Notes under the pieces: generated by a model
Database searches by the model: none
What the model was told of the DNA's origin: nothing
The model's input: the letters and a program-made list of their open reading frames with translations, nothing else
Position numbers and translations under genes: made by a program
Shown: positions 7,731 through 17,059 of the stretch, piece by piece
Numbering within the stretch: position 1 is the first letter of the stretch
How the letters are laid out: the number at the start of each line of letters is the position of its first letter
Assembly (NCBI GenBank): GCA_900546065.1
Contig: URBK01000011.1
Span: forward strand, 29,657 to 93,656
Direction: 5' to 3'
DNA from: an uncultured Alistipes sp.
GTDB lineage: Bacteria > Bacteroidota > Bacteroidia > Bacteroidales > Rikenellaceae
DNA: 64,000 nucleotides

Positions 7731-9485
7731 TTAGAGCTTGAAACCGCTTGCGAAAAGGTTCGAAAGATTGACATCCTTCGCAGCCTTCTCAGCCAGAGCC
7801 GAATCCTTGCCTACGGCGCTGCGCAGCTGTGTCTTCGCAGTCTCCAGATCGCCCTCCTTAGATGCGATCACGGCACGCAGGTAATCAGCCTTTGCAGAGT
7901 CGTCCGACGAGATGGCACGCTTGGCGGCCGTCAGATCGTTGTTCATGACGTTGGCGATAGCGGCATTGTAGCCGGTCAGCGTCGAAGCGGCGGGGCTGTA
8001 GTTGCCCTGAGCGGCCGCGATCATGGCCTTCGTGCGGGCGTCGGCGGCAGTTGCATACTGCTCGGCCTTGGCCATATTGCCGTTGGCGAGATATGCCAAC
8101 GCAAGGTTGCTGTTAATCTCGTTGTTGTTCAGGCCCAGCTGTGCGGCACGCTCGAATGCGGTCAGAGCCTTGGCCATCTCACCCATGTTGGCATAGGCCA
8201 CACCGAGGTTGTTGTATGCACGCGCGTCGTTGAACTTCTTGGCGGCATACTCCAGAATGCGGGCCTTGCCCGAGTTGTTCTCAACGACACTCTCGGCCAT
8301 GTAGAGCAGCTCCTCGTCCGTGAGCTCATCCAGACGGCCCGAGTTGATGAGATCCATCATCTCGGCATCGGTCTTACCCTTGATGTCGGTGCTGTTGACC
8401 AGCTGAGCACGGCGCAGCTTGGGCAGGATCTCCTTCTTCAGAGCGGTGAAGACAGCCGACATGTTCTTGATCTCAGACTCACGCTGCGACGACGAATCGT
8501 AACGGCTCAGAACCTGAAGAATGATATCCTTGTCCTCGATATCCGAAGCGGCAACCAGCTCCTTGAAGCCTTCCCAGTCCTCACCGTACGAAGCGGCGTC
8601 GAGGTCCATGCCGGTACCCTTGAGCAGCTTCTCGGCAGCCTTCTTACCAGACTCCGAACGTGCCGACGAGAGCTTGTCGTTGAACTTCTCCGGGCCGTCG
8701 GGCGAAGCATAACCGTTTACGTAGAGCTTCTGCGTGGCGCGGTCGTTGCCCTGAGTCTCGACTACATTCTCCTTGAAGGCCTTCAGCTCATCGCTGTTGG
8801 CAGCCTTGCTCGTCACGCGCGACGAGTTGATGGCATACATGATGTCAGCCTTGGTTACAACCGTGGTGACATTCTTATAGTTGTTTGCCGTCTGGCTCAT
8901 AACGGCAGCATAGTCCAGATCGCTCTGAAGCGTGTTCACGCCCTTGGCAATCGTAAGACCGAAGGCACGCTTGAGGGCCTCGGCCTCAGCACCGCCCGCA
9001 GCCAGCGTCGCAGCCTGTGCCTTCGTGGGAAGCAGACCCGTATTGGCATCAACCAAAGTGAAGGTCTTACACTTGCCGCTCGGGCACTTTACCTCGACAC
9101 GCAGCTGCAGCTCGCTCTGCTGCATACGTGCGTCATACGGGAACTCAACATGCTGCGTGAACGATCCGCCCATGTTCGAATCAACAACCGTGTAGTTGTC
9201 GTGGATGGCCGTACCCTGGAAATACTTCGTGGCACCCTCCACTTCGCCGCCGGCAAATACGATGACCGGAGTTACCTTCAGCACCGCTTTCTTGTTGTAA
9301 TACTCGGCAGGGAACTTGACCGTGATGTCGGCCGAGACCTTACCGTTGTTCAGCGCCAAGACATCGGGGGTGCAGCTTATCGTCACCTCGTTCTGTCGCT
9401 TGGCCATCTTTCCGAAGCAGTTGCACCCCGTGAATACTACGGATGCCACTACTACCGCTACCAACAGCTTTAATGCGTTTTTCAT
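7731..9485 (-). CDS. OmpA-like/TPR lipoprotein
   Basis: 584 aa from the ATG at 9485 (MKNALKL). The signal peptide ends in a lipobox (VFTG|C, Cys21), so this is a membrane lipoprotein. Residues about 30-150 form a beta-rich region. An OmpA-type peptidoglycan-binding-like segment follows near 240-320 (VNGYASPDGPEKFNDKLSSAR, compare the SYASPEG motif of OmpA C-terminal domains). The C-terminal ~200 residues are TPR-like helical repeats (YNNLGVAYANMGEMAKALTAF). Such OmpA-TPR proteins are common in Bacteroidales outer membranes and probably tether the envelope or scaffold assemblies. The start lies 60 nt beyond the pnp stop, so it may be co-transcribed with rpsO-pnp; I find no clear promoter of its own. 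Confidence 0.8.
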   Translation of the reverse strand: MKNALKLLVAVVVASVVFTGCNCFGKMAKRQNEVTISCTPDVLALNNGKVSADITVKFPAEYYNKKAVLKVTPVIVFAGGEVEGATKYFQGTAIHDNYTVVDSNMGGSFTQHVEFPYDARMQQSELQLRVEVKCPSGKCKTFTLVDANTGLLPTKAQAATLAAGGAEAEALKRAFGLTIAKGVNTLQSDLDYAAVMSQTANNYKNVTTVVTKADIMYAINSSRVTSKAANSDELKAFKENVVETQGNDRATQKLYVNGYASPDGPEKFNDKLSSARSESGKKAAEKLLKGTGMDLDAASYGEDWEGFKELVAASDIEDKDIILQVLSRYDSSSQRESEIKNMSAVFTALKKEILPKLRRAQLVNSTDIKGKTDAEMMDLINSGRLDELTDEELLYMAESVVENNSGKARILEYAAKKFNDARAYNNLGVAYANMGEMAKALTAFERAAQLGLNNNEINSNLALAYLANGNMAKAEQYATAADARTKAMIAAAQGNYSPAASTLTGYNAAIANVMNNDLTAAKRAISSDDSAKADYLRAVIASKEGDLETAKTQLRSAVGKDSALAEKAAKDVNLSNLFASGFKL

Positions 9486-9545
9486 GACTTTTAAGATATA
9501 TAAACTTGGGTTAAACATTCTTCTTCGACATACGGTCCGAGGCCT

Positions 9546-11762
9546 CTACTTGCGGCGCGGCTCGCGGCGGTCACCGTGAGGCTTGCCACCCTCGCGCGGC
9601 TTGCGCTCGCGCTCGACCCAACCCTCCGGCTTGGGCAGAAGCGCCTTGTGCGAGAGCTTGTACTTATTGGTCTTGGCATCAACACCGATGAGCTTGACCT
9701 TGATCATGTCACCCTCGTGCAGGCCCGTCTCCTCCATGGTCTCGAAACGCTTGTAGTCGATCTCCGAGATGTGGAGCAGAGCCTCCTTGCCCGGCAGGAT
9801 CTCAACAAAGGCGCCGAACGATACGATGCTCTTGATCTTGCCGTCGTAAACCTCGCCTACCTCCGGCACGGCAACGATAGCCTTGATACGCTCCAGAGCC
9901 CCGTCCAAAGCGGCCTTGTCAACACCGAAGATATCCACAACACCGGCCTCGTCGTTCTCCGTAATGGTGATGGTGGTGTTGGTCGTCTTCTGGATGTCCT
10001 GAATGACCTTGCCGCCCGGGCCGATAACGGCTCCGATGAAGTCCTTGGGTATGGTGATCTGCACGATGCGCGGAACGAAGGGACGATAGTCAGCACGCGG
10101 CTCGGCGATGCACTCCGTAAGCTTGCCGAGGATATACATACGTCCTACGCGCGCCTGCTCCAGAGCCTTGGCCAGCACCTCGTACGACAGACCGTCGACC
10201 TTGATATCCATCTGCGTGGCGGTGATACCGTCGCGCGTACCCGTAACCTTGAAGTCCATGTCTCCGAGGTGATCCTCATCGCCCAGAATATCCGACAGCA
10301 CGGCCCAGCGGCCCGTAGCCGAATCCGAGATCAGACCCATGGCGATACCCGACACGGGCTTCTTGATCTTGACACCGGCATCCATCAGAGCCAGCGTGCC
10401 GGCGCAGACGGTAGCCATAGACGACGAACCGTTCGACTCGAGGATATCCGATACCACACGCAGCGCGTAAGGCATCTCCTCGCCCGTGGGGATCATGGGC
10501 TTGAGCGCACGCCATGCCAGATGGCCGTGGCCGATCTCACGGCGGCTAACACCGCGCGCGGGACGGGCCTCACCAGTCGAGAAGGGCGGGAAATTGTAGT
10601 GCAGCACAAACTTCTCCGAGCCCTGAACCAGAACCTCGTCGATCATCTTCTCGTCGAGTTTGGTTCCGAGCGTGACGGTCGTCAGCGACTGCGTCTCTCC
10701 ACGAGTGAAGATGGCCGAGCCGTGTGCTCCGGGCAGATAGCCGACCTCGCACCAGATGGGACGTATCTCATCCGTGCGGCGGCCGTCCAGACGCTTGCCC
10801 TCGTCGAGGATCATGTTGCGCATGGCCTTCTTGACCACGTCGTCGTGATAGTATTTATGGATCAGGGGAGCCTTCTCCACAAGTTCCTCCTCGCTGTAAC
10901 GCGATGCGAACTCTGCCTCCAGAGCATCGAAGGCATCCGTACGCTCATGCTTCGTAGTGCCGCTCGTAGCGATGGCGTAGGCCTTGTCGTAGAGCTCCTT
11001 GATGACCGTCTGGCGAAGCTCCTCGTCGTTGGTCTCGTGGCAATAGGTACGCTTTACGTCCTTGCCCAGCTCCTTCGACAGCTCGATCTGCACGGCGCAC
11101 TGCTTCTTGATCTCCTCGTGGGCGAACTTGATGGCGTTGAGCATGACCTCCTCCGAGACCTCCTTCATTTCACCCTCGACCATCAATATGTTGTCGATCG
11201 TACCGCCGACCATGATATCAAGATCGGCATCGTCCATCTGCGAGAAATTGGGGTTTATGACAAACTCGCCGCCGATGCGCGCCACGCGCACCTCCGAGAT
11301 GGGGCCGCCGAACGGTATGTCCGATACGGCCAGCGCGGCCGAGGCGGCCAGTCCGGCCAGAGCGTCGGGCTGAATATCCTTGTCTGCCGAGATCAGGTTC
11401 ACCGTAACGAACACTTCGGCATGGTAATCTGCCGGAAAGAGCGGACGCAGCGCACGGTCTATAAGACGCGCCACGAGCACTTCGGCGTCGCTGGCCTTAC
11501 CCTCACGTTTCATGAAACCGCCGGGGAAACGGCCGCATGAGGCGAACTTCTCCTTATACTCCACCTGAAGGGGCATGAAATCGGTTCCCTCCTTGGCATC
11601 CTTGGCGGCCACGACCGTACCGAGCAGCATCGTGTCGCCCATCTTCACGACCACCGAGCCGTCGGCCTGCTTGGCCAGTTTTCCGGTCTCGATCATGATC
11701 TGACGGCCGTCCGCCAGCGTGATCGTCTTTTGTACAGCATTGTACAACTTCTTTTCTTCCAT
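9546..11762 (-). CDS. pnp: Polyribonucleotide nucleotidyltransferase (PNPase)
   Basis: 738 aa, full length. It degrades RNA 3' to 5' phosphorolytically as a trimer. The two RNase PH-like cores are visible (N-terminal core with [14 protein letters not shown]; second core with [20 protein letters not shown] sequence and [11 protein letters not shown]), followed by a KH domain ([12 protein letters not shown], about 565-580) and an S1 domain ([19 protein letters not shown]...). The C-terminus is basic ([18 protein letters not shown]). The gene follows rpsO, the ancestral rpsO-pnp order, with a hairpin between them at 11800-11829. Confidence 0.98.
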   Translation of the reverse strand: MEEKKLYNAVQKTITLADGRQIMIETGKLAKQADGSVVVKMGDTMLLGTVVAAKDAKEGTDFMPLQVEYKEKFASCGRFPGGFMKREGKASDAEVLVARLIDRALRPLFPADYHAEVFVTVNLISADKDIQPDALAGLAASAALAVSDIPFGGPISEVRVARIGGEFVINPNFSQMDDADLDIMVGGTIDNILMVEGEMKEVSEEVMLNAIKFAHEEIKKQCAVQIELSKELGKDVKRTYCHETNDEELRQTVIKELYDKAYAIATSGTTKHERTDAFDALEAEFASRYSEEELVEKAPLIHKYYHDDVVKKAMRNMILDEGKRLDGRRTDEIRPIWCEVGYLPGAHGSAIFTRGETQSLTTVTLGTKLDEKMIDEVLVQGSEKFVLHYNFPPFSTGEARPARGVSRREIGHGHLAWRALKPMIPTGEEMPYALRVVSDILESNGSSSMATVCAGTLALMDAGVKIKKPVSGIAMGLISDSATGRWAVLSDILGDEDHLGDMDFKVTGTRDGITATQMDIKVDGLSYEVLAKALEQARVGRMYILGKLTECIAEPRADYRPFVPRIVQITIPKDFIGAVIGPGGKVIQDIQKTTNTTITITENDEAGVVDIFGVDKAALDGALERIKAIVAVPEVGEVYDGKIKSIVSFGAFVEILPGKEALLHISEIDYKRFETMEETGLHEGDMIKVKLIGVDAKTNKYKLSHKALLPKPEGWVERERKPREGGKPHGDRREPRRK

Positions 11763-11799
11763 ACTATATTTTCAATCGTCAAATAAAAATGTCATACAA

Positions 11800-11829
11800 A
11801 ATGAAGGTAACGCAGCGGTTACCTTCATT
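11800..11829 (-). promoter_or_regulatory. Hairpin in the rpsO-pnp intercistronic region
   Basis: A perfect 12-bp inverted repeat (11800-11811 / 11818-11829, 6-nt loop) lies 18 nt beyond the rpsO stop. On the minus strand it is followed by only a short TTTTG, so it could be a leaky terminator or an RNA-processing site. In E. coli an RNase III-cut hairpin at the equivalent place controls pnp. Confidence 0.7.
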
Positions 11830-11847
11830 CGTTCACCTCGAAGAGAA

Positions 11848-12120
11848 TTACTTACGGAGGTTGAGAGTCTTGATGATCGAACGATAACGCTCGATGTCCA
11901 CCTCCTTAAGGTACTCAAGCAACTGACGGCGCTTTCCGACCAGACGCAGCAGCGCGCGCTGCGTACCGAAGTCGTGCTTGTTGCTCTTGAGGTGCTCAGT
12001 AAGGTGGCTGATACGGTACGAAAACAACGCGATCTGGCTCTCTGGAGAACCCGTATCGGTGTTAGACTTGCCGTACTTGCCGAAAAGCTCCTGCTTTTTC
12101 TCTGCAGTTAAATAAGCCAT
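11848..12120 (-). CDS. rpsO: 30S ribosomal protein S15
   Basis: 90 aa, the expected size. S15 binds the 16S rRNA central domain early in 30S assembly. Diagnostic segments are [25 protein letters not shown] and [23 protein letters not shown]. It is the first gene of the rpsO-pnp unit, with a promoter at 12227-12258 and a leader of about 100 nt that could host S15 feedback control, although I see no specific structure. Confidence 0.98.
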   Translation of the reverse strand: MAYLTAEKKQELFGKYGKSNTDTGSPESQIALFSYRISHLTEHLKSNKHDFGTQRALLRLVGKRRQLLEYLKEVDIERYRSIIKTLNLRK

Positions 12121-12226
12121 AAAATTTTAATTTTGAGGGCAGCGCCGCGATTTCCAGAGCGGCCGCGACCCGAGGTTGCGCTCTACGACGCATTCCCCTT
12201 ACCGTGAATAACGCCAGAGCGTGCGA

Positions 12227-12258
12227 CAAAAATACTTTGAATTTAATTAAGAGGCAAA
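12227..12258 (-). promoter_or_regulatory. rpsO promoter
   Basis: On the minus strand, TTTG (12255-12258), 20 nt, TATTTTTG (12227-12234). It fits the phylum consensus and predicts a leader of about 100 nt. Confidence 0.75.
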
Positions 12259-12353
12259 TATTTTCGAGCAAATATTTTATTGCCAAAATGTGTTTTTTAC
12301 CGTCAAAAAAATCCTATTTGCACACTCGAAGGCGGGGTTTATGTAAATTTGTG

Positions 12354-12361
12354 TATATTTG
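12354..12361 (+). promoter_or_regulatory. -7 box for apbE
   Basis: TATATTTG, 79 nt before the apbE ATG. No TTG lies 19-20 nt upstream, so this is a partial promoter match. Confidence 0.5.
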
Positions 12362-12440
12362 CGCTGTAATTCTCGTAAACGCCACCGCGTAGATCGCACC
12401 GGCGACGGAACCCCGTAACAGAGACACACCGACTATCGGC

Positions 12441-13490
12441 ATGAAGACTAAAAACATATTCTGCGCCATACGGATTTTCATTATCGCACTCGCCGCTGCG
12501 GCGGCCGTGGCGTGCCGTCATGCGCAACCCGTCTATGTCGACGTCGACGGAGAGATGCTCGGCACATTCCTCCACGTGACGGCCCTGACCGACCGTCCGG
12601 CTTCGGAGATATACGACCTGATGATGCGTATCGACGCCGAGGCCAAGAGCTCGATGTCGATATTCGACGAAGGGTCGCTCCTGAACCGCGTAAACCGCAA
12701 CCAGACCGACTCCATCGACCGCCACATAGCATTCAACCTCGAACTCGCAGGCCGTGTCCACGATGTTAGCGACGGGGCCTACGACGTGACCGTAAAACCG
12801 CTGGTCGAGGCATACGGCTTTGCGGCCAAGGACCGCACCAAGAACCCCAATATAGACTCCATCATGGAGTTTGTCGGCTTTGACAAGGTGCGCGTCGAGA
12901 ACGGGCGTCTGATAAAGTCGGACCCGCGCGTGCAGCTCGACTTCAACTCCATCGCCAAGGGATATGTTGTCGACATGGCGGCCGACGCCCTCGAGCAGAT
13001 GGGCATCGAGAACTACATCGTCGACATCGGCGGCGAAGTACGCTGCCGCGGCCAGAGGGCCAAGGGCGGCCCGTGGCGCGTCGGTGTCGAGACCCCCTTC
13101 GACGGCAACCAGTCGCCCGGGGCATACGTGCAGCAGGTCATATCGCTGAGCGACTGCGCCTTCGCCACATCGGGAAACTACCGCCGCTACTACATCGACG
13201 ACGAGGGCCGCAAGGTGGCCCATACGATTGACCCCCGCACAGGCCGGAGCGCCGTGAGCGACCTGCTCTCGGCTACGGTCGTGGCTCCCACGTGCGCCGA
13301 AGCCGACGCTTTCGGCACGATGTTTATGGCGCTGGGCAAGGAGAAAGCCTTGGAGAAGGCGCGCGTGCTCGAAAAACAGGGAATACTCGTCTACTTCATA
13401 ACCTCGGGTGCCGACGGCGCCTTCGAGGTGTACTACTCGGAGGCTCTGGCCTCGACGCTCAAACGCAAAGAAGGATTCCACGCCATATAA
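12441..13490 (+). CDS. apbE: FAD:protein FMN transferase, lipoprotein
   Basis: 349 aa. The N-terminal signal peptide has a lipobox ending at Cys25 (AVAC). ApbE covalently attaches FMN to Thr residues of Na+-translocating NQR/RNF subunits on the outer face of the inner membrane. Motifs: MGTFL-like start of the domain (EMLGTFLHVTA), SDGAYDVTVKPLVEAYGF, DFNSIAKGYVVD, YIVDIGGEVRCRG, HTIDPRTGRSA and CAEADAFGTMFM with metal-binding Asp. It stands alone; no NQR/RNF genes are in the window. Confidence 0.95.
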   Translation: MKTKNIFCAIRIFIIALAAAAAVACRHAQPVYVDVDGEMLGTFLHVTALTDRPASEIYDLMMRIDAEAKSSMSIFDEGSLLNRVNRNQTDSIDRHIAFNLELAGRVHDVSDGAYDVTVKPLVEAYGFAAKDRTKNPNIDSIMEFVGFDKVRVENGRLIKSDPRVQLDFNSIAKGYVVDMAADALEQMGIENYIVDIGGEVRCRGQRAKGGPWRVGVETPFDGNQSPGAYVQQVISLSDCAFATSGNYRRYYIDDEGRKVAHTIDPRTGRSAVSDLLSATVVAPTCAEADAFGTMFMALGKEKALEKARVLEKQGILVYFITSGADGAFEVYYSEALASTLKRKEGFHAI

Positions 13491-13548
13491 CCGCCGACAG
13501 GAGCCGCCCGCACCTATTCACGGCTGCGGGTAGCGAATGCTTGTTATT

Positions 13549-14460
13549 ATGAAGAGTGCCATACTGATATACAACACACAGGCCGGACGCGGCAAGATCG
13601 GACGCAATGTCGATCACATCGTGGCCATATTCCGCAATGCGGGGTATGACATGCGGCCGCGCCTCATAGCCTTCGGCGAGAACCCCTTCGACGGCTACGA
13701 GACGGTCGATCTGGCCGTGGTGGCGGGCGGGGACGGCACCCTCAACTATGTGGTCAATGCCATGAAACGAAAGGGTCTGTCGCTCACGCTGGGCGTCATA
13801 CCCGCAGGTACGGCCAACGACTTCGCCGGCGCGCTCGGCATGTCGCGCAACATACTCAAGGCGGCACAGCAGATTGCCGAAGGCGCCGTCGAGCAGATCG
13901 ACTGCGGAAAGGTCGAACAGATCGGACGCGGCCGCGACAAACACCCCGACAAGGACATATATTTCGTCAACATATTCAGCTTCGGACTCTTCACCACGAC
14001 ATCGCAGCATACGTCCGAACATCTGAAGCACCGCATCGGCCGTTTAGCCTATGTCGTGGCGGCCATGCGCGATTTAAGGAACCTTCACAGCATCCCCCTC
14101 ACAATAACTACCGACAATGAAACGTTCTATTACCAGACGCTCATGGGTCTCGTTTTCAACGGGGAGACGGCAGGGAGGGTTCCGCTGGCCAGCAAGTCGA
14201 GCCTCCGCGACGGAGTTTTCGACTGTCTGTTCCTTCGCAGGCGCAATCTGATTCTGTCGGTATTCGACATGGTGCTCTACATTCTGGGGATCAAAACCCC
14301 CGCTATACGGTTCCTGAGAACAAGCACGCTGGTTCTGGCAACATGCATCGACGAGGATACGGATGTCGACGGACAACGCGGCGGGGAGTTCCCGATGCGG
14401 GTGGTATGCCTGCACGGCGAATTGAACGTGGTGTGCCCGCAGGATCATGATACGGATTGA
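13549..14460 (+). CDS. Diacylglycerol/lipid kinase family protein (YegS/DgkB type)
   Basis: 303 aa from the ATG at 13549 (MKSAILIYN); a start at 13537 is also possible. The DAGK catalytic domain is at the N-terminus: IYNTQAGRGK, the glycine-rich nucleotide loop GGDGTLN at about 64-70, and PAGTANDFA at about 87-95. The C-terminal beta-sandwich contains GLVFNGETAGRVPLA and LRDGVFDCLFL, typical of YegS-like proteins. It should phosphorylate a lipid (diacylglycerol or related) with ATP at the inner membrane; the substrate cannot be read from the sequence. It ends 20 nt before the AraC-type gene, so the two are probably one operon. Confidence 0.9.
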   Translation: MKSAILIYNTQAGRGKIGRNVDHIVAIFRNAGYDMRPRLIAFGENPFDGYETVDLAVVAGGDGTLNYVVNAMKRKGLSLTLGVIPAGTANDFAGALGMSRNILKAAQQIAEGAVEQIDCGKVEQIGRGRDKHPDKDIYFVNIFSFGLFTTTSQHTSEHLKHRIGRLAYVVAAMRDLRNLHSIPLTITTDNETFYYQTLMGLVFNGETAGRVPLASKSSLRDGVFDCLFLRRRNLILSVFDMVLYILGIKTPAIRFLRTSTLVLATCIDEDTDVDGQRGGEFPMRVVCLHGELNVVCPQDHDTD

Positions 14461-14480
14461 AATTATTAACCTACAATATT

Positions 14481-15386
14481 ATGGAGAGAAAGACCTATGG
14501 TGAGGATGTTCACAGGATTTCAATTTCAAAACTAAAACAGATTTTTGCAGACGCGAGCCTCAAATCCGACAATCTTGTCATGTCGCCGCTGATCAGATTC
14601 CAGAGTCTGGACGACACACCCCGCATCATAGACGGCATCACGATCGGAATAATATGCAACGGCAAGGCCCGCATCACCATCAACGGCCGCAGCCATGAGC
14701 TCCGCACCAATTCGCTGGTGCTGCTGCGTGAGGATTCCGTTGTCACGGCCTTCAAGTGCAGCAAGGCTTGCCGCGGATACTTGATGACCTACTCGCGCAA
14801 TTTCCTCGACTCGATCAACATTCCTGCAGCCGATTTCCTGTCGATCTACATGATCTTCTCGACCATGCCGTGCATATCGCTCACCGACGAGGAGGCGTCG
14901 CACCTGCACCGCGTGGGTGAGTTGTTGGCCGATGCCGTACGCTACGCGGGAGCCAACCCTTACAACACGCGTATCGTCACATCGCTCTTCTCGGCATTCT
15001 TCTACACGCTCATGTCCATGCTCAACCTCAAGCTGCCGTCGCGGCCCGAACCCGACAGACAGTCGCGCACCGACGCGCTGATGGTGGAGTTCATCCGCAT
15101 ACTGAGTGCCGAGTGCGAGCGTGAGCGCAGCGTCGAGTTCTACGCCTCGAAATTGGGCATAAGCCCCAAGTACCTGTCGCTTATATGCAAGAAGAAGACG
15201 GGCAAGAACGCCTCGAAGATCATCGATGACGTGGTGATACACCGCGCCAAGGACCTGCTCCGACAGACGGGACTCAGCATACAGGAGGTAGCCGACCGAC
15301 TCAATTTCGTCTCTCAATCCTTCTTCGGCAAATACTTCAAGCAGAGGGTCGGCATATCGCCCTCGCGATACAAGGCCAACGACTGA
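14481..15386 (+). CDS. AraC-family transcriptional regulator
   Basis: 301 aa from the ATG at 14481; a TTG at 14457 that would overlap the kinase stop is less likely. The N-terminal ~180 residues form a cupin-like AraC sensor domain (GIICNGKARITINGRSHEL). The C-terminal ~100 residues are the double HTH: FYASKLGISPKYLSLICKKKTG, then LSIQEVADRLNFVSQSFFGKYFKQRVGISPSRYK. The ligand is unknown. The regulon could include the upstream lipid kinase, but that is only proximity. A hairpin terminator follows at 15537. Confidence 0.92.
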   Translation: MERKTYGEDVHRISISKLKQIFADASLKSDNLVMSPLIRFQSLDDTPRIIDGITIGIICNGKARITINGRSHELRTNSLVLLREDSVVTAFKCSKACRGYLMTYSRNFLDSINIPAADFLSIYMIFSTMPCISLTDEEASHLHRVGELLADAVRYAGANPYNTRIVTSLFSAFFYTLMSMLNLKLPSRPEPDRQSRTDALMVEFIRILSAECERERSVEFYASKLGISPKYLSLICKKKTGKNASKIIDDVVIHRAKDLLRQTGLSIQEVADRLNFVSQSFFGKYFKQRVGISPSRYKAND

Positions 15387-15536
15387 CGCGCCCCGCCCCG
15401 AGACACCACGGTAAGCCGGCGCCGCCTAAATTCCCGACAGGGGGCCTAAATACATATCAGGCCGAGAGACGAGACTGGAAGACACGGAAAGTACGCGAAA
15501 GTACGGGAAGACAAAGTAAATTATAAAAGATCATAG

Positions 15537-15577
15537 AAAACCGCAGGGGAGAATAAAAGATTCTTTCCTGCGGTTTT
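15537..15577 (+). terminator. Terminator after the AraC gene
   Basis: AAAACCGCAGG (15537-15547) / CCTGCGGTTTT (15567-15577) with a 19-nt loop. The T-rich arm itself supplies the tail. Confidence 0.85.
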
Positions 15578-15607
15578 GTTGGCGGCCCGACCTAATATAT
15601 CAAGATA

Positions 15608-15638
15608 TTGGGGATTCAGCCGCGATTTTGTAACTTTG
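15608..15638 (+). promoter_or_regulatory. queA promoter
   Basis: TTG (15608-15610), 20 nt, TAACTTTG (15631-15638), 17 nt before the queA ATG, so the leader is very short. Confidence 0.8.
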
Positions 15639-15655
15639 CCGACAAAACATCCACA

Positions 15656-16912
15656 ATGGAACGTCACATCGACATAAACGATTTCGATTATCCGCTGCCG
15701 GAGGAGCGCATAGCCAAGTTCCCGCTTCCGGACCGCAGCGACTCGAAACTGCTCGTCTACCGCAACGGCGCCATCAGCGAGAGCCGTTTCCGCCATATCG
15801 ACGAGCAGCTGCCTGCGTCCACACTCATCGTATTCAACAACACGAAGGTCATACGCGCACGCATCATCATGCACAAGGCATCGGGCGCACGCATCGAGGT
15901 CTTCTGCCTCGAGCCGCACGATCCGGCCGACTACGAGCGGGCCTTTGCCGCGCGCGGCACCTGCAGCTGGAGCTGCATCGTAGGCAATCTGAAGAAGTGG
16001 AAGGATGGCGATGTGGAGATACCATTCGAGTATGAGGGGCGCGCATGCCGTCTCACGGCCCGTATCGCCGAGCGGGGCACGCGCGAGCATATCGTACGCT
16101 TTGCGTGGGATGCCGACATGACCTTCGGCCAGCTGCTCGAACACCTCGGACGCATACCCATCCCGCCCTACCTCAACCGCGAGAGCGAGGAGATCGACCT
16201 GACGCGTTACCAGACCGTATATTCCAAGTTCGAGGGTTCGGTCGCCGCACCCACGGCAGGACTCCACTTTACCGAGGAGCTAATCGAGCGCATGCGCGGC
16301 GAGGGGTTCGAATTCGAGGCCGTGACGTTGCACGTCGGTGCGGGGACATTCCTTCCGGTCAAGAGCGACGACGCGGCGCAGCATCCGATGCACACCGAAC
16401 ACTTCGAGGTACGTCTCGACACGCTGCAACACCTGCTTGACCGCTGCGACGACATCACGGCCGTAGGCACCACGTCGGTGCGCACGCTCGAATCGCTTCC
16501 CGCGCTCGGGTGGCGCATACATAGCGGCGGCTCTCCCGACGTGGATAGAGTCGTGGGACAGTGGGAGCCATACGACATACCCGACAGCTATACGGGACGC
16601 GATGCCCTTGAGGATATTATAAAGTATATGCGGCAACACGGCATGGACCGTCTGAAGGCCTCGACACAGATCATGATAACGCCCCTCGATTTCCGGTTCC
16701 GCATCGTACGGCGTATCATAACCAACTTCCACCAGCCCAAGTCGACACTGCTGCTGCTCATATCGGCATACGTTGGTGACGACTGGCGGCGGATATACCG
16801 CTACGCCCTCGACAACGGATTCCGATTCCTCTCCTACGGCGATTCGTCGCTTCTGATATGCGACGAGCGCGGCGCTGTCAACACACCTTCCAAAGCCAAG
16901 AAACAAGAATAA
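15656..16912 (+). CDS. queA: S-adenosylmethionine:tRNA ribosyltransferase-isomerase
   Basis: 418 aa from ATG 15656 (MERHIDINDFDY). A start at 15608 would lie upstream of the -7 box and is excluded. QueA transfers the ribosyl moiety of SAM to 7-aminomethyl-7-deazaguanine in tRNA, giving epoxyqueuosine. Motifs: DFDYPLPEERIAKFPL, IVFNNTKVIRARI, KFEGSVAAPTAGLHFT, VTLHVGAGTF and TTSVRTLESL. The protein is about 60-70 residues longer than E. coli QueA, mostly through insertions in the middle and C-terminal half. It is monocistronic. Confidence 0.97.
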   Translation: MERHIDINDFDYPLPEERIAKFPLPDRSDSKLLVYRNGAISESRFRHIDEQLPASTLIVFNNTKVIRARIIMHKASGARIEVFCLEPHDPADYERAFAARGTCSWSCIVGNLKKWKDGDVEIPFEYEGRACRLTARIAERGTREHIVRFAWDADMTFGQLLEHLGRIPIPPYLNRESEEIDLTRYQTVYSKFEGSVAAPTAGLHFTEELIERMRGEGFEFEAVTLHVGAGTFLPVKSDDAAQHPMHTEHFEVRLDTLQHLLDRCDDITAVGTTSVRTLESLPALGWRIHSGGSPDVDRVVGQWEPYDIPDSYTGRDALEDIIKYMRQHGMDRLKASTQIMITPLDFRFRIVRRIITNFHQPKSTLLLLISAYVGDDWRRIYRYALDNGFRFLSYGDSSLLICDERGAVNTPSKAKKQE

Positions 16913-16965
16913 TATACGGCGGTGTTATATCTTATCTACACCTCCAATAGACACATAATAACACA

Positions 16966-16996
16966 AAGGCGGCCGCCCCATCGGGACGGCCGCCTT
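16966..16996. terminator. Hairpin between convergent queA and the FKBP gene
   Basis: A 10-bp stem (AAGGCGGCCG / CGGCCGCCTT, 16966-16975 / 16987-16996) with flanking pairs. The T tracts are short on both sides, so it is a moderate bidirectional terminator. Confidence 0.65.
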
Positions 16997-17059
16997 ACAT
17001 TTATACTCCGTGCTTACGGACTTTTCCGTCCGTCGCACTACCTGTTCTGAATCCGTTTG

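Larger units (their letters stand above)
12121..12440. other. Divergent intergenic region rpsO / apbE
   Basis: 320 bp without a gene. It holds the rpsO promoter (minus), the apbE -7 box (plus) and an AT-rich core near 12235-12320 containing two AAATATTTT-type boxes. I see no further element. Confidence 0.6.

Noticed and set aside
9576..11540. 654-aa open frame opposite pnp
   Set aside because: Shadow of PNPase; Leu/Arg/His-rich translation without domains.
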